64,000 nt of DNA from JAAFIP01 sp043774625 (GCA_043774625.1 JAYVTG010000054.1:1-64000); one strand, 5' to 3'; counted from the first letter of the stretch, positions 8,205 through 16,323 are shown. Notes: generated from the sequence alone by a model not told the origin. Made by a program: numbers and translations.

Positions 8205-9503
8205 ATGCCCGGCTACGCTGACCCTGGTTTTGACACACTTTCTTTGCACGCAGGTGCTGCACCCGACCCCGCCACCGGTGCACGCGCCGTGCCTATCCAC
8301 CTGACGACATCTTTCGTATTCGACTCCAGCGACCACGCCGCTGCGCTATTCAATCTGGAGCGCGCAGGCCATGTGTATAGCCGCATCAGCAACCCCACCA
8401 CCGCCGTGCTGGAGCAGCGTGTGGCGGCGCTGGAAGGTGGCATTGGGGCGATAGCCACGGCCAGCGGGCAGGCGGCGCTGCACCTGTCTATTGCCACCCT
8501 CATGGGCGCGGGTTCGCACATTGTGGCTTCTACCGCGCTGTATGGCGGCTCGCAAAACCTGTTGCACTACACGCTGCGCCGCTTTGGTATAGACACCACG
8601 TTTGTGAAACCGGGTGACCTGGACGGCTGGCGCGCCGCCATTCGCCCCAACACCAAACTGCTATTTGGCGAAACCGTGGGCAATCCCGGCATGGACGTGC
8701 TGGACATACCCGCTGTGGCGCAGATAGCGCACGACGCAGGGCTACCCCTGCTGGTAGACAGCACCCTCACCTCGCCCTATCTCATCAAGCCGTTTGACCA
8801 CGGCGCAGATTTGGTCTACCACTCGGCCACCAAGTTTTTAAGCGGGCATGGCACGGTGATAGGCGGCATCGTCGTGGACGCGGGTTCTTTCGACTGGGAA
8901 AAGTCGGGCAAATTTAGGGAGCTGACCGAGGCCTACGAAGGTTTTCACAACATGGTGTTCAGCGAAGAAAGCACCGTGGGCGCCTTCTTGCTGCGCGCCC
9001 GGCGTGAAGGCCTGCGCGACTTTGGCGCCTGCCTGTCGCCGCACAGCGCCTGGTTGATATTGCAGGGCATGGAAACCCTGTCGCTGCGCATGGACCGGCA
9101 TGCTTTGAACACGGCCAGGGTAGTGGAATTTTTGGCTGCGCACCCGCTGGTAGCGCATGTGGGCCACCCGATGTTAGAGAGCCATCCATCGCACGCACTG
9201 GCCAAAAAGCTGCTGCCCAAAGGCGCAGGCAGCGTCTTCAGTTTTAACATCAAAGGCAACCGTGCGCAGGGCAAGGCGTTTGTCGAATCGCTCAAAGTGT
9301 TCAGCCATCTGGCCAATGTGGGCGACGCCAAAAGCCTGGTCATTCACCCTGCCAGCACCACGCACTTTCGCATGAGCGACGAGGCACTGGCAGCGGGCGG
9401 TATTACGCAAGGCACCATCCGCCTGTCCATTGGGCTGGAAGATGCGGCCGACTTGCTAGATGACCTGAAACGCGCCCTGAAAGCCGCAGAAAAAGCGGTC
9501 TAA
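8205..9503 (+). CDS. metY: O-acetylhomoserine sulfhydrylase (Cys/Met metabolism PLP enzyme)
   Basis: This 432-residue PLP enzyme of the cystathionine gamma-synthase family most likely makes homocysteine from O-acetylhomoserine and sulfide. The PLP lysine is in YHSATKFLSGHG, the cofactor Asp in LPLLVDSTLTSPYL, and the C-terminal substrate-binding arginine region is RLSIGLEDAADLLDDL. The length (about 430) fits MetY better than MetZ (about 400). GGAGA stands just before the ATG at 8205. It is followed by a 51-residue Cys-rich ORF and an alpha/beta hydrolase on the same strand, so methionine biosynthesis may be coupled to these. Confidence 0.9.
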   Translation: MPGYADPGFDTLSLHAGAAPDPATGARAVPIHLTTSFVFDSSDHAAALFNLERAGHVYSRISNPTTAVLEQRVAALEGGIGAIATASGQAALHLSIATLMGAGSHIVASTALYGGSQNLLHYTLRRFGIDTTFVKPGDLDGWRAAIRPNTKLLFGETVGNPGMDVLDIPAVAQIAHDAGLPLLVDSTLTSPYLIKPFDHGADLVYHSATKFLSGHGTVIGGIVVDAGSFDWEKSGKFRELTEAYEGFHNMVFSEESTVGAFLLRARREGLRDFGACLSPHSAWLILQGMETLSLRMDRHALNTARVVEFLAAHPLVAHVGHPMLESHPSHALAKKLLPKGAGSVFSFNIKGNRAQGKAFVESLKVFSHLANVGDAKSLVIHPASTTHFRMSDEALAAGGITQGTIRLSIGLEDAADLLDDLKRALKAAEKAV

Positions 9504-9619
9504 AGACGTATTGATCGGACCCGATGAAGTATTCGTTTCCGTTCAGGCTGAGCTTGCCCTAGCCAGCGCCCAGGTGCATACTCTGTAACTTGACCCCGCA
9601 AAATTTCAGGAGAACCATC

Positions 9620-9775
9620 ATGACCCTATGCCCCATTGCCATTGCCGTTGGTTGCAAAAAATGCCCCGCGTTCAGCGTGTGCCCGCTCAAATCCGTGATT
9701 GGCGACAACCCCAAAGCCGAAGACCCGAAAGCTGCTGATGCTGCCAAAGCCGCACCCACCGCCAAAAAGAAATAG
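9620..9775 (+). CDS. Small Cys-rich protein of 51 residues
   Basis: A short ORF starts at ATG 9620 behind a good AGGAG site (9608-9612). It has an N-terminal half with four cysteines arranged C-x7-C-x2-C-x5-C (CPIAIAVGCKKCPAFSVC) and a charged, Ala/Lys-rich tail. The cysteine spacing could bind a metal or an Fe-S cluster, but I do not recognise a named family. It lies 116 bp after the sulfhydrylase and 62 bp before the alpha/beta hydrolase. The longer frame beginning at 9590 lacks a ribosome site, which favours the internal start. Confidence 0.65.
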   Translation: MTLCPIAIAVGCKKCPAFSVCPLKSVIGDNPKAEDPKAADAAKAAPTAKKK

Positions 9776-9837
9776 AAATTGAAATAGAAATAAACACCTT
9801 TGCCCACGCAAGTGCCGTGCGCTGCAACCCCAGGTCT

Positions 9838-10662
9838 ATGCACTTCACCGTCAACCAGCACCCCCTGTACTGCTACACCGGCGGCAAAGCCTTTGACGCC
9901 GCCAAACCCAGCATCGTCTTCATCCACGGCGTGCTAAACGACCACAGCGTGTGGATCTTGCAAAGCCGCTACCTGGCCCACCACGGCTACAACGTGCTGG
10001 CCATCGACCTGCCCGGCCACGGCAAAAGCGCAGGCGCGTGCCCAACGAGTGTTGAATCTGCCGCGCAAACCGTTTTAAATTTGCTGGACGCAGCAGGCAT
10101 TCAAAAAGCTGCACTGGTCGGCCACAGCTGGGGTTCCCTCATCGCCCTACACGCCGCCAGCCTTGCACCCCAGCGCGTCACGCACCTGGCCTTGGTCTGC
10201 ACGGCGTCCCCCATGAAAGTGTCACCCGCCCTGCTAGACAGTGCGCTCAACAACCCGCAAGCCGCCATCAACATGGTCAACACCTTCAGCCACAGCACCC
10301 TGGCCCCACCACCCGCATCGCTAGGCCCCGGCACCTGGCTGTACGGCGGCTCCCGCGCACTCATGCGCCGCGTGCTGGCCAGCAACCCGCGTGAGAACGT
10401 TTTTCACATCGGTTTCAACGCCTGCGACCAATATTCAGGTGCAAATACGGCCATAGCCAGCGTCAACAATGCGCAGGCAGCTATTCTTTTTATAGTAGGC
10501 GCACAGGATCAGATGACCCCACCCAAGGCCGCCCAAACCCTGATCAGCGCCGCACCCAGAGCCAAAGTCGTCACCCTGCCAGGCGGCCACAACATCATGA
10601 GCGAAGCGCCGGATGCAACGCTGTTTGCGTTGCGGGATTTTTTGGCGAGCCAGACAGATTGA
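9838..10662 (+). CDS. Alpha/beta hydrolase
   Basis: This is a 274-residue serine hydrolase of the alpha/beta fold. The oxyanion region is FIHGVLNDHSVW, the nucleophile elbow is GHSWGS, the acid is probably the Asp in GAQDQMTP and the base the His in PGGHNIM near the end. The substrate is unknown. I chose ATG 9838 over an upstream GTG at 9817 because the family begins about here. Codons 206-220 (IASVNNAQAAILFIV) correspond to a degenerate copy of the dispersed repeat described elsewhere in this window. Confidence 0.85.
   Translation: MHFTVNQHPLYCYTGGKAFDAAKPSIVFIHGVLNDHSVWILQSRYLAHHGYNVLAIDLPGHGKSAGACPTSVESAAQTVLNLLDAAGIQKAALVGHSWGSLIALHAASLAPQRVTHLALVCTASPMKVSPALLDSALNNPQAAINMVNTFSHSTLAPPPASLGPGTWLYGGSRALMRRVLASNPRENVFHIGFNACDQYSGANTAIASVNNAQAAILFIVGAQDQMTPPKAAQTLISAAPRAKVVTLPGGHNIMSEAPDATLFALRDFLASQTD
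10453..10498 (-). repeat. Dispersed repeat, degenerate copy inside alpha/beta hydrolase gene
   Basis: ATAGCCAGCGTCAACAATGC followed by GCAGGCAGCTATTC and TATAGTAG matches the reverse-orientation consensus over its whole length with several substitutions. It is read in frame as part of the hydrolase. Confidence 0.6.
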
Positions 10663-10772
10663 GTCGGTTTTCCCGTGCAAGCGGGGGTAGGCCCCCGTGG
10701 ACAACTCGAAACTGACGGAAGCTACGGGTCTGGGTGGGTAGGCTTGACCACACGGTACAAGTATGACGCTGC

Positions 10773-10801
10773 TATACTGACCATAATGATCAATACGGTC
10801 A
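10773..10801 (+). promoter_or_regulatory. Candidate promoter -10 and operator of the Phd/PIN operon
   Basis: TATACT (10773-10778) is a plausible -10 element. It overlaps an imperfect 24-bp palindrome at 10778-10801 with outer half-sites TGACC and GGTCA around a central TGATCA. The antitoxin start is 13 bp downstream with a GGAG site. Autorepression by the antitoxin is the usual arrangement and is inferred here. I did not find a convincing -35. Confidence 0.55.
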
Positions 10802-10814
10802 TAGGAGTATCACC

Positions 10815-11126
10815 ATGATTCGCGAAGCTACCGCCGTTGCCATGCGTCAAAACTTGGGGGAGATGCTGAACTATGTGCAGTATGCGCACGACAGTGTGAT
10901 AGTGACCAAAGACGGCAAGCCAGTGGCGGCCTTGGTAGACGCGGCGGTGTTTGCGCGCATTCGCGCCATGCGCGAGCGTTTTGACGCTCTGTCTGATCGT
11001 ATTGCAAAGGCCTATGCAGACACGCCCGAAGCGCAGGGGCTGGCTGATATTGATAAAGCAGTAGCTGCGCTACGCAAGGCACCTGCGCTGCGCAAGGCAG
11101 CTGCGCGCCGCGCAAAGCGCGCTTAA
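10815..11126 (+). CDS. Type II antitoxin, Phd/YefM family
   Basis: This 103-residue protein has the Phd/YefM N-terminal DNA-binding fold: REATAVAMRQNLGEMLNYVQ followed by DSVIVTKDGKPVAALVDAAVF. It should repress its own operon and neutralise the PIN toxin encoded 15 bp downstream. The C-terminus is odd: residues of about 85-103 are a repetitive basic tail (ALRKAP, ALRKAAARRAKRA) written in near-repeat DNA, unlike the usual acidic or amphipathic toxin-binding tail. The start at 10815 has a GGAG site at the expected distance. Confidence 0.85.
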   Translation: MIREATAVAMRQNLGEMLNYVQYAHDSVIVTKDGKPVAALVDAAVFARIRAMRERFDALSDRIAKAYADTPEAQGLADIDKAVAALRKAPALRKAAARRAKRA

Positions 11127-11127
11127 C

Positions 11128-11139
11128 CTGCACGTGCAG
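11128..11139. promoter_or_regulatory. Perfect 12-bp palindrome before the PIN toxin start
   Basis: CTGCACGTGCAG lies between the antitoxin stop and the toxin ATG, where the ribosome-binding site would be. No Shine-Dalgarno is otherwise visible. It may lower toxin translation through a small hairpin or be a protein-binding site. Confidence 0.4.
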
Positions 11140-11141
11140 CC

Positions 11142-11543
11142 ATGCGCGTAATGATTGACACCAATGTGGTGTTGTCTGGCGTGGCCTACCCCGCCAGTGT
11201 GCCGGGCCAGGTGATGCGTTTGTGGCAAAGCGGCAGCCTGCAGGCGGTGGTGAGTGAATATTTGCTGGACGAAATGACCCGCCTGCTACCCAAAATGACG
11301 GCCAAACTGGGGTGGGCCAAGCAAGAGCGGCACGACTATGTGGAGCTGCTGCGCTTTTTGTGTGATCTGGTGGAACCCGTCACCATTGACATGGTGCGCG
11401 ACCAGAAAGACAACCCCATTTTGGGCACCCTGTTAGCGGCGCAGGCTGATTACCTGATTACCGGTGACAAAGATTTGTTGGCACTTGCGGACCAGTCTCC
11501 CATCGTTACGCCTGCACAATTTTTGCAAAGGCATGCAGCATGA
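11142..11543 (+). CDS. PIN-domain toxin of a type II toxin-antitoxin system
   Basis: This 133-residue PIN-domain protein is a predicted RNA endonuclease of the subgroup annotated as putative TA toxin component, PIN family. The acidic metal-binding residues are visible: Asp6 in MIDTNVVLSG, Glu around residue 45 in SEYLLDEM, and Asp residues in DQKDNPILGTLLAAQADYLITGDKDLL. It follows its Phd-type antitoxin. Its stop codon overlaps the P450 start as ATGA, an unusual link of a toxin to a metabolic enzyme. It looks intact. Confidence 0.87.
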   Translation: MRVMIDTNVVLSGVAYPASVPGQVMRLWQSGSLQAVVSEYLLDEMTRLLPKMTAKLGWAKQERHDYVELLRFLCDLVEPVTIDMVRDQKDNPILGTLLAAQADYLITGDKDLLALADQSPIVTPAQFLQRHAA

Positions 11544-12790
11544 ATCCTTCAAGCCTGGACCTGCGCGCCCTGCCCGCCGAGTTTTACGCCAACCCCTACC
11601 CCGTGTACCGCTGGCTGCGGGAGAACGAGCCGGTCAGGCGCATGCCCGATGGCTCGTATTTTTTGACGCGGTATGCGGATGTGGTGGCGGTGTACCGCGA
11701 CGCGCAAACTTTTAGTTCAGACAAGCGGGTGGAGTTTGCTCCTAAATATGCAGCTGCCCGCGCATTACTGGCGCACCATACCACCAGTTTGGTGTTTAGC
11801 GACCCGCCACTGCACACGCGGGTGCGCAAGCTGATGATGGGTGCGCTAAGCCGCCGGGCGATTGCCGAATTGGAGCCAGGCTTGGTCAAACTGGTGGACA
11901 GTTTGCTGGACGCGATTGCAGCAAAAGGCGGCGGCGATTTGATTGAAGACTTTGCATCGGCCATTCCGGTGGAGGTGATTGGCAATTTGCTGAATATTCC
12001 GCATGCAGACCGCGCGCCGCTGCGGGGCTGGTCGCTGGCGATTTTGGGAGCGCTGGAGCCCAAGCTAACGCCTGCGCAAGAGGCGCTGGGCAACCAGGCG
12101 GTGTTGGACTTCTATGCGTATTTGCGAGGCCTGGTGGCGCAGCGCCGCAAACACCCTGGCGACCCTGAACATGACGTGCTGACGCGACTAATTCAAGGTG
12201 AAAATGAAGGTGATGGCGCAGGCCAGGCCTTGACTGAAACCGAGCTGCTGCACAACTGCATTTTTATCTTGAACGCAGGCCATGAAACAACGACCAACTT
12301 GATTGGCAATGCCCTGGTGGCGTTGCAAGACTACCCAGACCAGTTGCACAAACTGCTATTAAATTCAGAGCTGCTCGCGCACAATCCACAAGGGCTAGAG
12401 GCTTATTTAAGCACTGCTATCGACGAATTTTTGCGCTTTGAATCGAGCAACCAGCTAAGTAACCGCCGCGCCTTGAAAGCGTGCAACATCGGCGGCTTTT
12501 TGCTACCCGAAGGTGCGCTAATTACCCTGTGCATAGGCGCTGCCAACCGCGACCCTTCCGTGTTTGACAAGCCAGACCTGCTAGATATTGAGCGGCCCAA
12601 CAACAAGCACCTGGCTTTTGGTTTTGGCATTCACCAATGCGCGGGCCTGAGCCTGGCGCGGTTGGAAGGGCGTATTGCCATTGGGCGATTTGTGCAGCGC
12701 TTTGCGGGCTACCAGCTTGCGCAAGCCCCCACACGCGGTGGCCGCGCACGTTTCAGGGGCTTCTTGCGGGCACCGTTTACAACTGCTTGA
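11540..12790 (+). CDS. Cytochrome P450
   Basis: This 416-residue soluble bacterial P450 carries the oxygen-activation helix AGHETTTN (class consensus A/G-G-x-E/D-T-T), the ExxR pair in DEFLRFES and the heme loop FGFGIHQCAG with Cys at about residue 367. The substrate is unknown and no ferredoxin or reductase gene is adjacent. Its ATG overlaps the PIN toxin stop by 4 bp, so translation is likely coupled. Residues of about 273-288 (LNSELLAHNPQGLEAY), just before the ExxR helix, coincide with a repeat-like DNA segment and appear longer than is usual for this family. Confidence 0.9.
   Translation: MNPSSLDLRALPAEFYANPYPVYRWLRENEPVRRMPDGSYFLTRYADVVAVYRDAQTFSSDKRVEFAPKYAAARALLAHHTTSLVFSDPPLHTRVRKLMMGALSRRAIAELEPGLVKLVDSLLDAIAAKGGGDLIEDFASAIPVEVIGNLLNIPHADRAPLRGWSLAILGALEPKLTPAQEALGNQAVLDFYAYLRGLVAQRRKHPGDPEHDVLTRLIQGENEGDGAGQALTETELLHNCIFILNAGHETTTNLIGNALVALQDYPDQLHKLLLNSELLAHNPQGLEAYLSTAIDEFLRFESSNQLSNRRALKACNIGGFLLPEGALITLCIGAANRDPSVFDKPDLLDIERPNNKHLAFGFGIHQCAGLSLARLEGRIAIGRFVQRFAGYQLAQAPTRGGRARFRGFLRAPFTTA
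12355..12402 (+). repeat. Dispersed repeat-like segment inside P450 gene
   Basis: GCTATTAAATTCAGAGCTGC then TCGCGCACAATCCAC and GGGCTAGAGGC follows the family layout: AT-rich stem, AGCTGCTCGCGCA core, downstream G-rich end. The TAG of the core frame is GAG here, which keeps the gene open. The ending differs from other copies, so this is a weaker member. Confidence 0.45.
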
Positions 12791-12814
12791 ATTCCGTCTG
12801 AAAGCGTCTGATAA

Positions 12815-12860
12815 CTATACTTTTTATAGCAGCTCGCGCATATTCGACGCTGGCGTTAGG
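12815..12860 (+). repeat. Dispersed repeat overlapping 3' end of yihY-type gene
   Basis: The copy has CTATACTTTTTATAGCAGCT, CGCGCATATTCGACGCTGGC and GTTAGG. Read on the minus strand it encodes the last residues of the YihY-type protein (ASNMRELL) and its stop codon. Confidence 0.88.
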
Positions 12861-14071
12861 CCATTTTTCCTGATAAAAACCAAAGTGGAAGCAGGTTGCA
12901 GCAGCAATTTGTCTGCCAGCGGCATGAGCGGTGTAGCGTCGGGGTCGGCCAGCATCACATAGCGCGGGGCGTGCTGGGTGGCGGGGGTGCCGTCCTCTGC
13001 CAGCAGGCCAATCCAGTCGAGTTTGAGCAAGGTCTCTACAGGCTGCTCCAGTTGCAGGTCGTCCACGCGCAGCCTGGCAGACAACTCGGCCAGGCTCATA
13101 CCTTTGCCCTGTAGGCTGCGCGCTGCGTGCAGTTGTTGCAGCACCTCAACTGCCAACTGAAAGCGCCAGCCCGGTGTGCCGCCACGCCGCGCCACGCCGT
13201 TGAGCAAGCTGGGTAAATAGGCGGCAATCACCGCGCCCAGCAGCACAATCACCCAGGCAATATAAATCCACAGCAAAAAGATGGGTACGGTGGCAAACGT
13301 GCCGTAAACGGCTGAATATGTGGGCACCGCGCCCAGGTAAATAGCCAACAGCTTTTTGGCCGCTTCAAACGCGGTGGCCACAAAAATGCCGCCCGACCAT
13401 GCGTGCGCCCAGCGCACCTGCGTGTTGGGCACAAAGCGAAACAGCGCGGCCATGCCACCGGCCAGCAAAATAAACTGCGTCAAGCCCAGCAAAAAACCCA
13501 GCCCGCCAGGCATGCCACCCACCAAGCCTTTAGAAGCGGACACAGCGTAAGACGTCATCGTCAAACTAACTGCTAGCAGCACGGGGCCCAGGGTAATGCC
13601 CGCCCAATAGATGAGCACTCGCTGCGCCAGCGAGCGTGGCCGGCGTACGCGCCAAATGCCGTTGAGCGTGCGGTCAATCGTCAAAATCAAGGCCAGCGCC
13701 GTGACCAGGAGTGCTATCAAACCTACAGCACCCAAACGAGACGCCTTGCTGGCAAACTGGGTTAAATAGCCCAAAACACTGCGCGCAATATTGTCTGGCA
13801 CCAGGCTTTCTATCAGCCATTTTTGCAGCACGTCTTGCATCTTGGCAAAAATGGGAAACGCGGTAAAAATTGACAGCGCCACGGTGAGCAGGGGCACCAG
13901 AGCGATCATGGTGGTAAACGTCAGGCTAGACGCCGTCAAGCCCAGGCGGTCTTCCCTGAAACGCTCGCGCAGCACCACAGCCGTATTGCGCCACGGAAAG
14001 GTCTTGAGCGTTGCAATGAATGGCGGGATAAGCGCGGGTATTGGGGCCAGCCACGAGATAAACTTTTGCAT
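12824..14071 (-). CDS. YihY/virulence factor BrkB family membrane protein
   Basis: This protein of about 415 residues belongs to the YihY/BrkB family (formerly called RNase BN). It has six hydrophobic segments, and family motifs such as RFREDRLGLTASSLTFTTMIALVPLLTV near the N-terminus and VPTYSAVYGTFATVPIFLLWIYIAW. The polar C-terminal domain of about 130 residues looks like a winged-helix extension. Transport function is unproven in the family. I use ATG 14071; a GTG at 14098 would overlap the divergent DUF2069 gene. The last seven residues and stop come from a dispersed repeat. Confidence 0.85.
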   Translation of the reverse strand: MQKFISWLAPIPALIPPFIATLKTFPWRNTAVVLRERFREDRLGLTASSLTFTTMIALVPLLTVALSIFTAFPIFAKMQDVLQKWLIESLVPDNIARSVLGYLTQFASKASRLGAVGLIALLVTALALILTIDRTLNGIWRVRRPRSLAQRVLIYWAGITLGPVLLAVSLTMTSYAVSASKGLVGGMPGGLGFLLGLTQFILLAGGMAALFRFVPNTQVRWAHAWSGGIFVATAFEAAKKLLAIYLGAVPTYSAVYGTFATVPIFLLWIYIAWVIVLLGAVIAAYLPSLLNGVARRGGTPGWRFQLAVEVLQQLHAARSLQGKGMSLAELSARLRVDDLQLEQPVETLLKLDWIGLLAEDGTPATQHAPRYVMLADPDATPLMPLADKLLLQPASTLVFIRKNGLTPASNMRELL

Positions 14072-14091
14072 GCCGTTATCATGCCATTCAA

Positions 14092-14505
14092 ATGACACAA
14101 ATTTCTGACCTTACCGTTCCCGCGCACCCGTACGTTCCCCCCACCAGCCGCGGCGTGGCTACCACCCGTTGGCTGGCCGTGGGCAGCCTGCTGGGCCTGA
14201 TAGTTTTATGCACCGCCTGGGAGCTGTTTTTGGCCCCACTGCGGCCTGGCGGCTCTTGGTTGGCACTCAAAGCGCTGCCGCTATGCATTCCACTAGCGGG
14301 GCTATTAAAAAACAAGATGTACACCTACCGCTGGGTCAGCCTGATGGTGTGGCTGTACTTTACCGAAGGTGCCGTGCGTGCCTATAGCGACAAACCACCC
14401 AGCAATTATTATGCGCTGCTGGAGGTGCTGCTGTGCCTGGTTTTGTTTATAGCCTGCGCCTTGCACGTGCGCCTGCGCTTCAAGTCTGTTTTAGTATCAA
14501 AATAG
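14092..14505 (+). CDS. DUF2069 membrane protein
   Basis: This 137-residue protein has four hydrophobic segments and matches the DUF2069 pattern seen across beta- and gammaproteobacteria: a first helix ending TAWELFLAP, then LKALPLCIPLAGLLKNKMYTYRWVSLMVWLYFTEG, then a last helix followed by a basic tail. The function is unknown. It is transcribed away from the yihY-type gene; the starts are about 20 bp apart, so the two promoters must overlap the opposite gene. Confidence 0.85.
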   Translation: MTQISDLTVPAHPYVPPTSRGVATTRWLAVGSLLGLIVLCTAWELFLAPLRPGGSWLALKALPLCIPLAGLLKNKMYTYRWVSLMVWLYFTEGAVRAYSDKPPSNYYALLEVLLCLVLFIACALHVRLRFKSVLVSK

Positions 14506-14521
14506 GCACAAAAACCGCTAA

Positions 14522-14564
14522 TGCCAGCGTAGAACATGCGTAAGCAGCTACTAAAATAATAGCA
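14522..14564 (-). repeat. Dispersed repeat abutting the FAD-oxidase start codon
   Basis: The copy reads GCCAGCGTAGAACATGCG, TAAGCAGCTA and an AT-rich stem CTAAAATAATAGCA on the plus strand. It ends two bases before the ATG at 14566, so it fills the place of the ribosome-binding site. Confidence 0.88.
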
Positions 14565-14565
14565 A

Positions 14566-15999
14566 ATGAAAACCCTGATTGATTCCCTGCGCGCTGCAGT
14601 AGGCGCGGCCCATGTGTTGACCGATGGCGATTTAAGCGCCTATGAACAAGACTGGCGCAAGCGCTCGCGTGGCAAGGCATTGGCTGTTGTGCGGCCTGCG
14701 TCGGTGGACGAGGTTGCTTCGGTGGTCAAAGCCTGTGTAGCCGCCAAAGCGCGCGGCCTGGCGGTCAGCATCGTGCCCCAGGGCGGCAACACCGGCTTGG
14801 TGGTGGGTGGTGTGCCAGACGCAACAGGCCAGCAAATTGTGCTGAGCCTGCAGCGCATGCAGGCCGTGCGCGCCATTGACGCTGCCAACCTGACCATTAC
14901 CGTAGAGGCAGGCTGTATTTTGCAAAATCTGCAGGGCGCAGCTTCGAATGCAGGTTTTTTGTTTCCACTCAGTCTGGCCGCGCAGGGCAGTTGCACCATT
15001 GGCGGCAACCTGGCCACCAATGCAGGCGGCACCCAGGTGCTGCGCTACGGCAACGCGCGTGACCTGTGCCTGGGGCTGGAGGTAGTCACCGCGCAGGGCG
15101 AGGTGTGGCACGGCCTGAGTGGCCTGCGCAAAGACAACACCGGTTACGACCTGCGCAACCTGATGATTGGCAGCGAGGGCACGCTAGGCATCATCACCGC
15201 CGCCACGATGAAGCTGTACCCCCAGCCCGCAGCCAGCCTCACGGCGTGGGCCGCCCTGCCTTCGTTGCAGGCAGCGGTTGACTTGCTGGGCATGGCGCAA
15301 AAGCATTTGGCCAGCAGTTTGACAGGCTTTGAGGTGATGGGGCAGTTTGCACTGTCTTTGGTGGTGAAGCATTTTGCGCAGCAGCGCGTACCGTTGTGGC
15401 CAGGGGCTTCACACGCCGCGCCATTTTCGGTGGTGATGGAAGTGTCTGACGCAGAGAGTGAAGCCCACGCACGCGAGCGGTTTGAAGCGCTGATGGCGCA
15501 GGCTTTTGAAGCCGGTGTGGTGACCGACGCCGTGATTGCAGAAAACCTAGCCCAGGCCCACGCCCTGTGGCATGTGCGCGAGAGCATTCCGCTGGCGCAG
15601 GCGCAAGAAGGCCTGAACATCAAACACGACATCTCGATTCCCGTGTCGCGCATTCCGCAGTTTGTAGCCAGCACCGACGCATTGCTAGAGCAGCACATCC
15701 CCGGTATGCGCCTGGTCAACTTTGGCCACCTGGGCGACGGCAATTTGCATTACAACGTGCAATGCCCCGTGGGTGCAGACGGCCCACAGTTTTTGACGCA
15801 GCATGAACGCCAGGTGAACACACTGGTGTACGACAGCGTGCTGAACTTTGCTGGCAGCATCAGCGCAGAGCACGGCGTAGGCAGCTTAAAGCGTGACGAG
15901 TTGCCGCATTACAAATCTGCCGTGGCGCTGCAGATGATGCGCTTGGTAAAGCAGGCGCTGGACCCGCTCAAGGTGTTGAACCCCGGGCGGGTGGTTTGA
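14566..15999 (+). CDS. FAD-binding oxidoreductase (GlcD / D-2-hydroxyacid dehydrogenase type)
   Basis: This 477-residue flavoprotein has the FAD_binding_4 domain (VPQGGNTGLVVGG at about 78, SCTIGGNLATNAGG and GSEGTLGIITAATMKLYP) and the FAD-oxidase C domain (VNFGHLGDGNLHYNV and SAEHGVGSLKRDEL). Such enzymes oxidise D-lactate, glycolate or D-2-hydroxyglutarate. The HLGDGNLHYN metal-site motif is typical of D-lactate and D-2-hydroxyglutarate dehydrogenases. No GlcE or GlcF partner is adjacent, which argues against a glycolate oxidase complex. No Shine-Dalgarno precedes the ATG because a dispersed repeat occupies that position. Confidence 0.9.
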   Translation: MKTLIDSLRAAVGAAHVLTDGDLSAYEQDWRKRSRGKALAVVRPASVDEVASVVKACVAAKARGLAVSIVPQGGNTGLVVGGVPDATGQQIVLSLQRMQAVRAIDAANLTITVEAGCILQNLQGAASNAGFLFPLSLAAQGSCTIGGNLATNAGGTQVLRYGNARDLCLGLEVVTAQGEVWHGLSGLRKDNTGYDLRNLMIGSEGTLGIITAATMKLYPQPAASLTAWAALPSLQAAVDLLGMAQKHLASSLTGFEVMGQFALSLVVKHFAQQRVPLWPGASHAAPFSVVMEVSDAESEAHARERFEALMAQAFEAGVVTDAVIAENLAQAHALWHVRESIPLAQAQEGLNIKHDISIPVSRIPQFVASTDALLEQHIPGMRLVNFGHLGDGNLHYNVQCPVGADGPQFLTQHERQVNTLVYDSVLNFAGSISAEHGVGSLKRDELPHYKSAVALQMMRLVKQALDPLKVLNPGRVV

Positions 16000-16005
16000 A
16001 GGTAT

Positions 16006-16053
16006 GATAGTGTTTATGCACTTTATTTATGTGCATAAAATACACACACTATC
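16006..16053 (+). promoter_or_regulatory. Large palindromic operator of ccdAB
   Basis: Nested inverted repeats lie just upstream of ccdA: outer arms GATAGTGT and ACACTATC, inner arms TTTATGCAC and GTGCATAAA, with an AT-rich centre. The ribosome site AGGAG follows directly at 16054. Binding by the CcdA-CcdB complex is the known mode of autoregulation in this family and is inferred here. Confidence 0.7.
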
Positions 16054-16065
16054 AGGAGTTGCACC

Positions 16066-16311
16066 ATGCCCGGCACTTCAGCACTAGAGAATACCAAGCG
16101 CCCCATCAATTTGTCGCTCAATGCCAAAACGCTGGAAACAGCCAAGGCGTTGGGCATGAACTTGTCACAGACCGTAGACCAGTTGCTCAGCGAGGAAGTC
16201 AAACGCCGTTATTGGGCACAGTGGAAAGACGATAACCGCGAAGCGATTGAAGAGTACAACGAGCGCATTGCCAAAGAAGGCTTGCCGCTTGAAAAGTACC
16301 GCACCTTCTAA
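16066..16311 (+). CDS. ccdA: CcdA-type antitoxin
   Basis: This 81-residue antitoxin has a ribbon-helix-helix N-terminal part (RPINLSLNAKTLETAKALGMNLSQTVDQLLSEEV) and a disordered acidic C-terminal half ending EEYNERIAKEGLPLEKYRTF, the segment that wraps CcdB in the F-plasmid system. It should repress the operon and relieve gyrase poisoning by CcdB. It is 12 bp upstream of ccdB. This is a chromosomal copy between an oxidase gene and thyA, with no plasmid genes nearby. Confidence 0.93.
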   Translation: MPGTSALENTKRPINLSLNAKTLETAKALGMNLSQTVDQLLSEEVKRRYWAQWKDDNREAIEEYNERIAKEGLPLEKYRTF

Positions 16312-16323
16312 GGCCACATCCCC

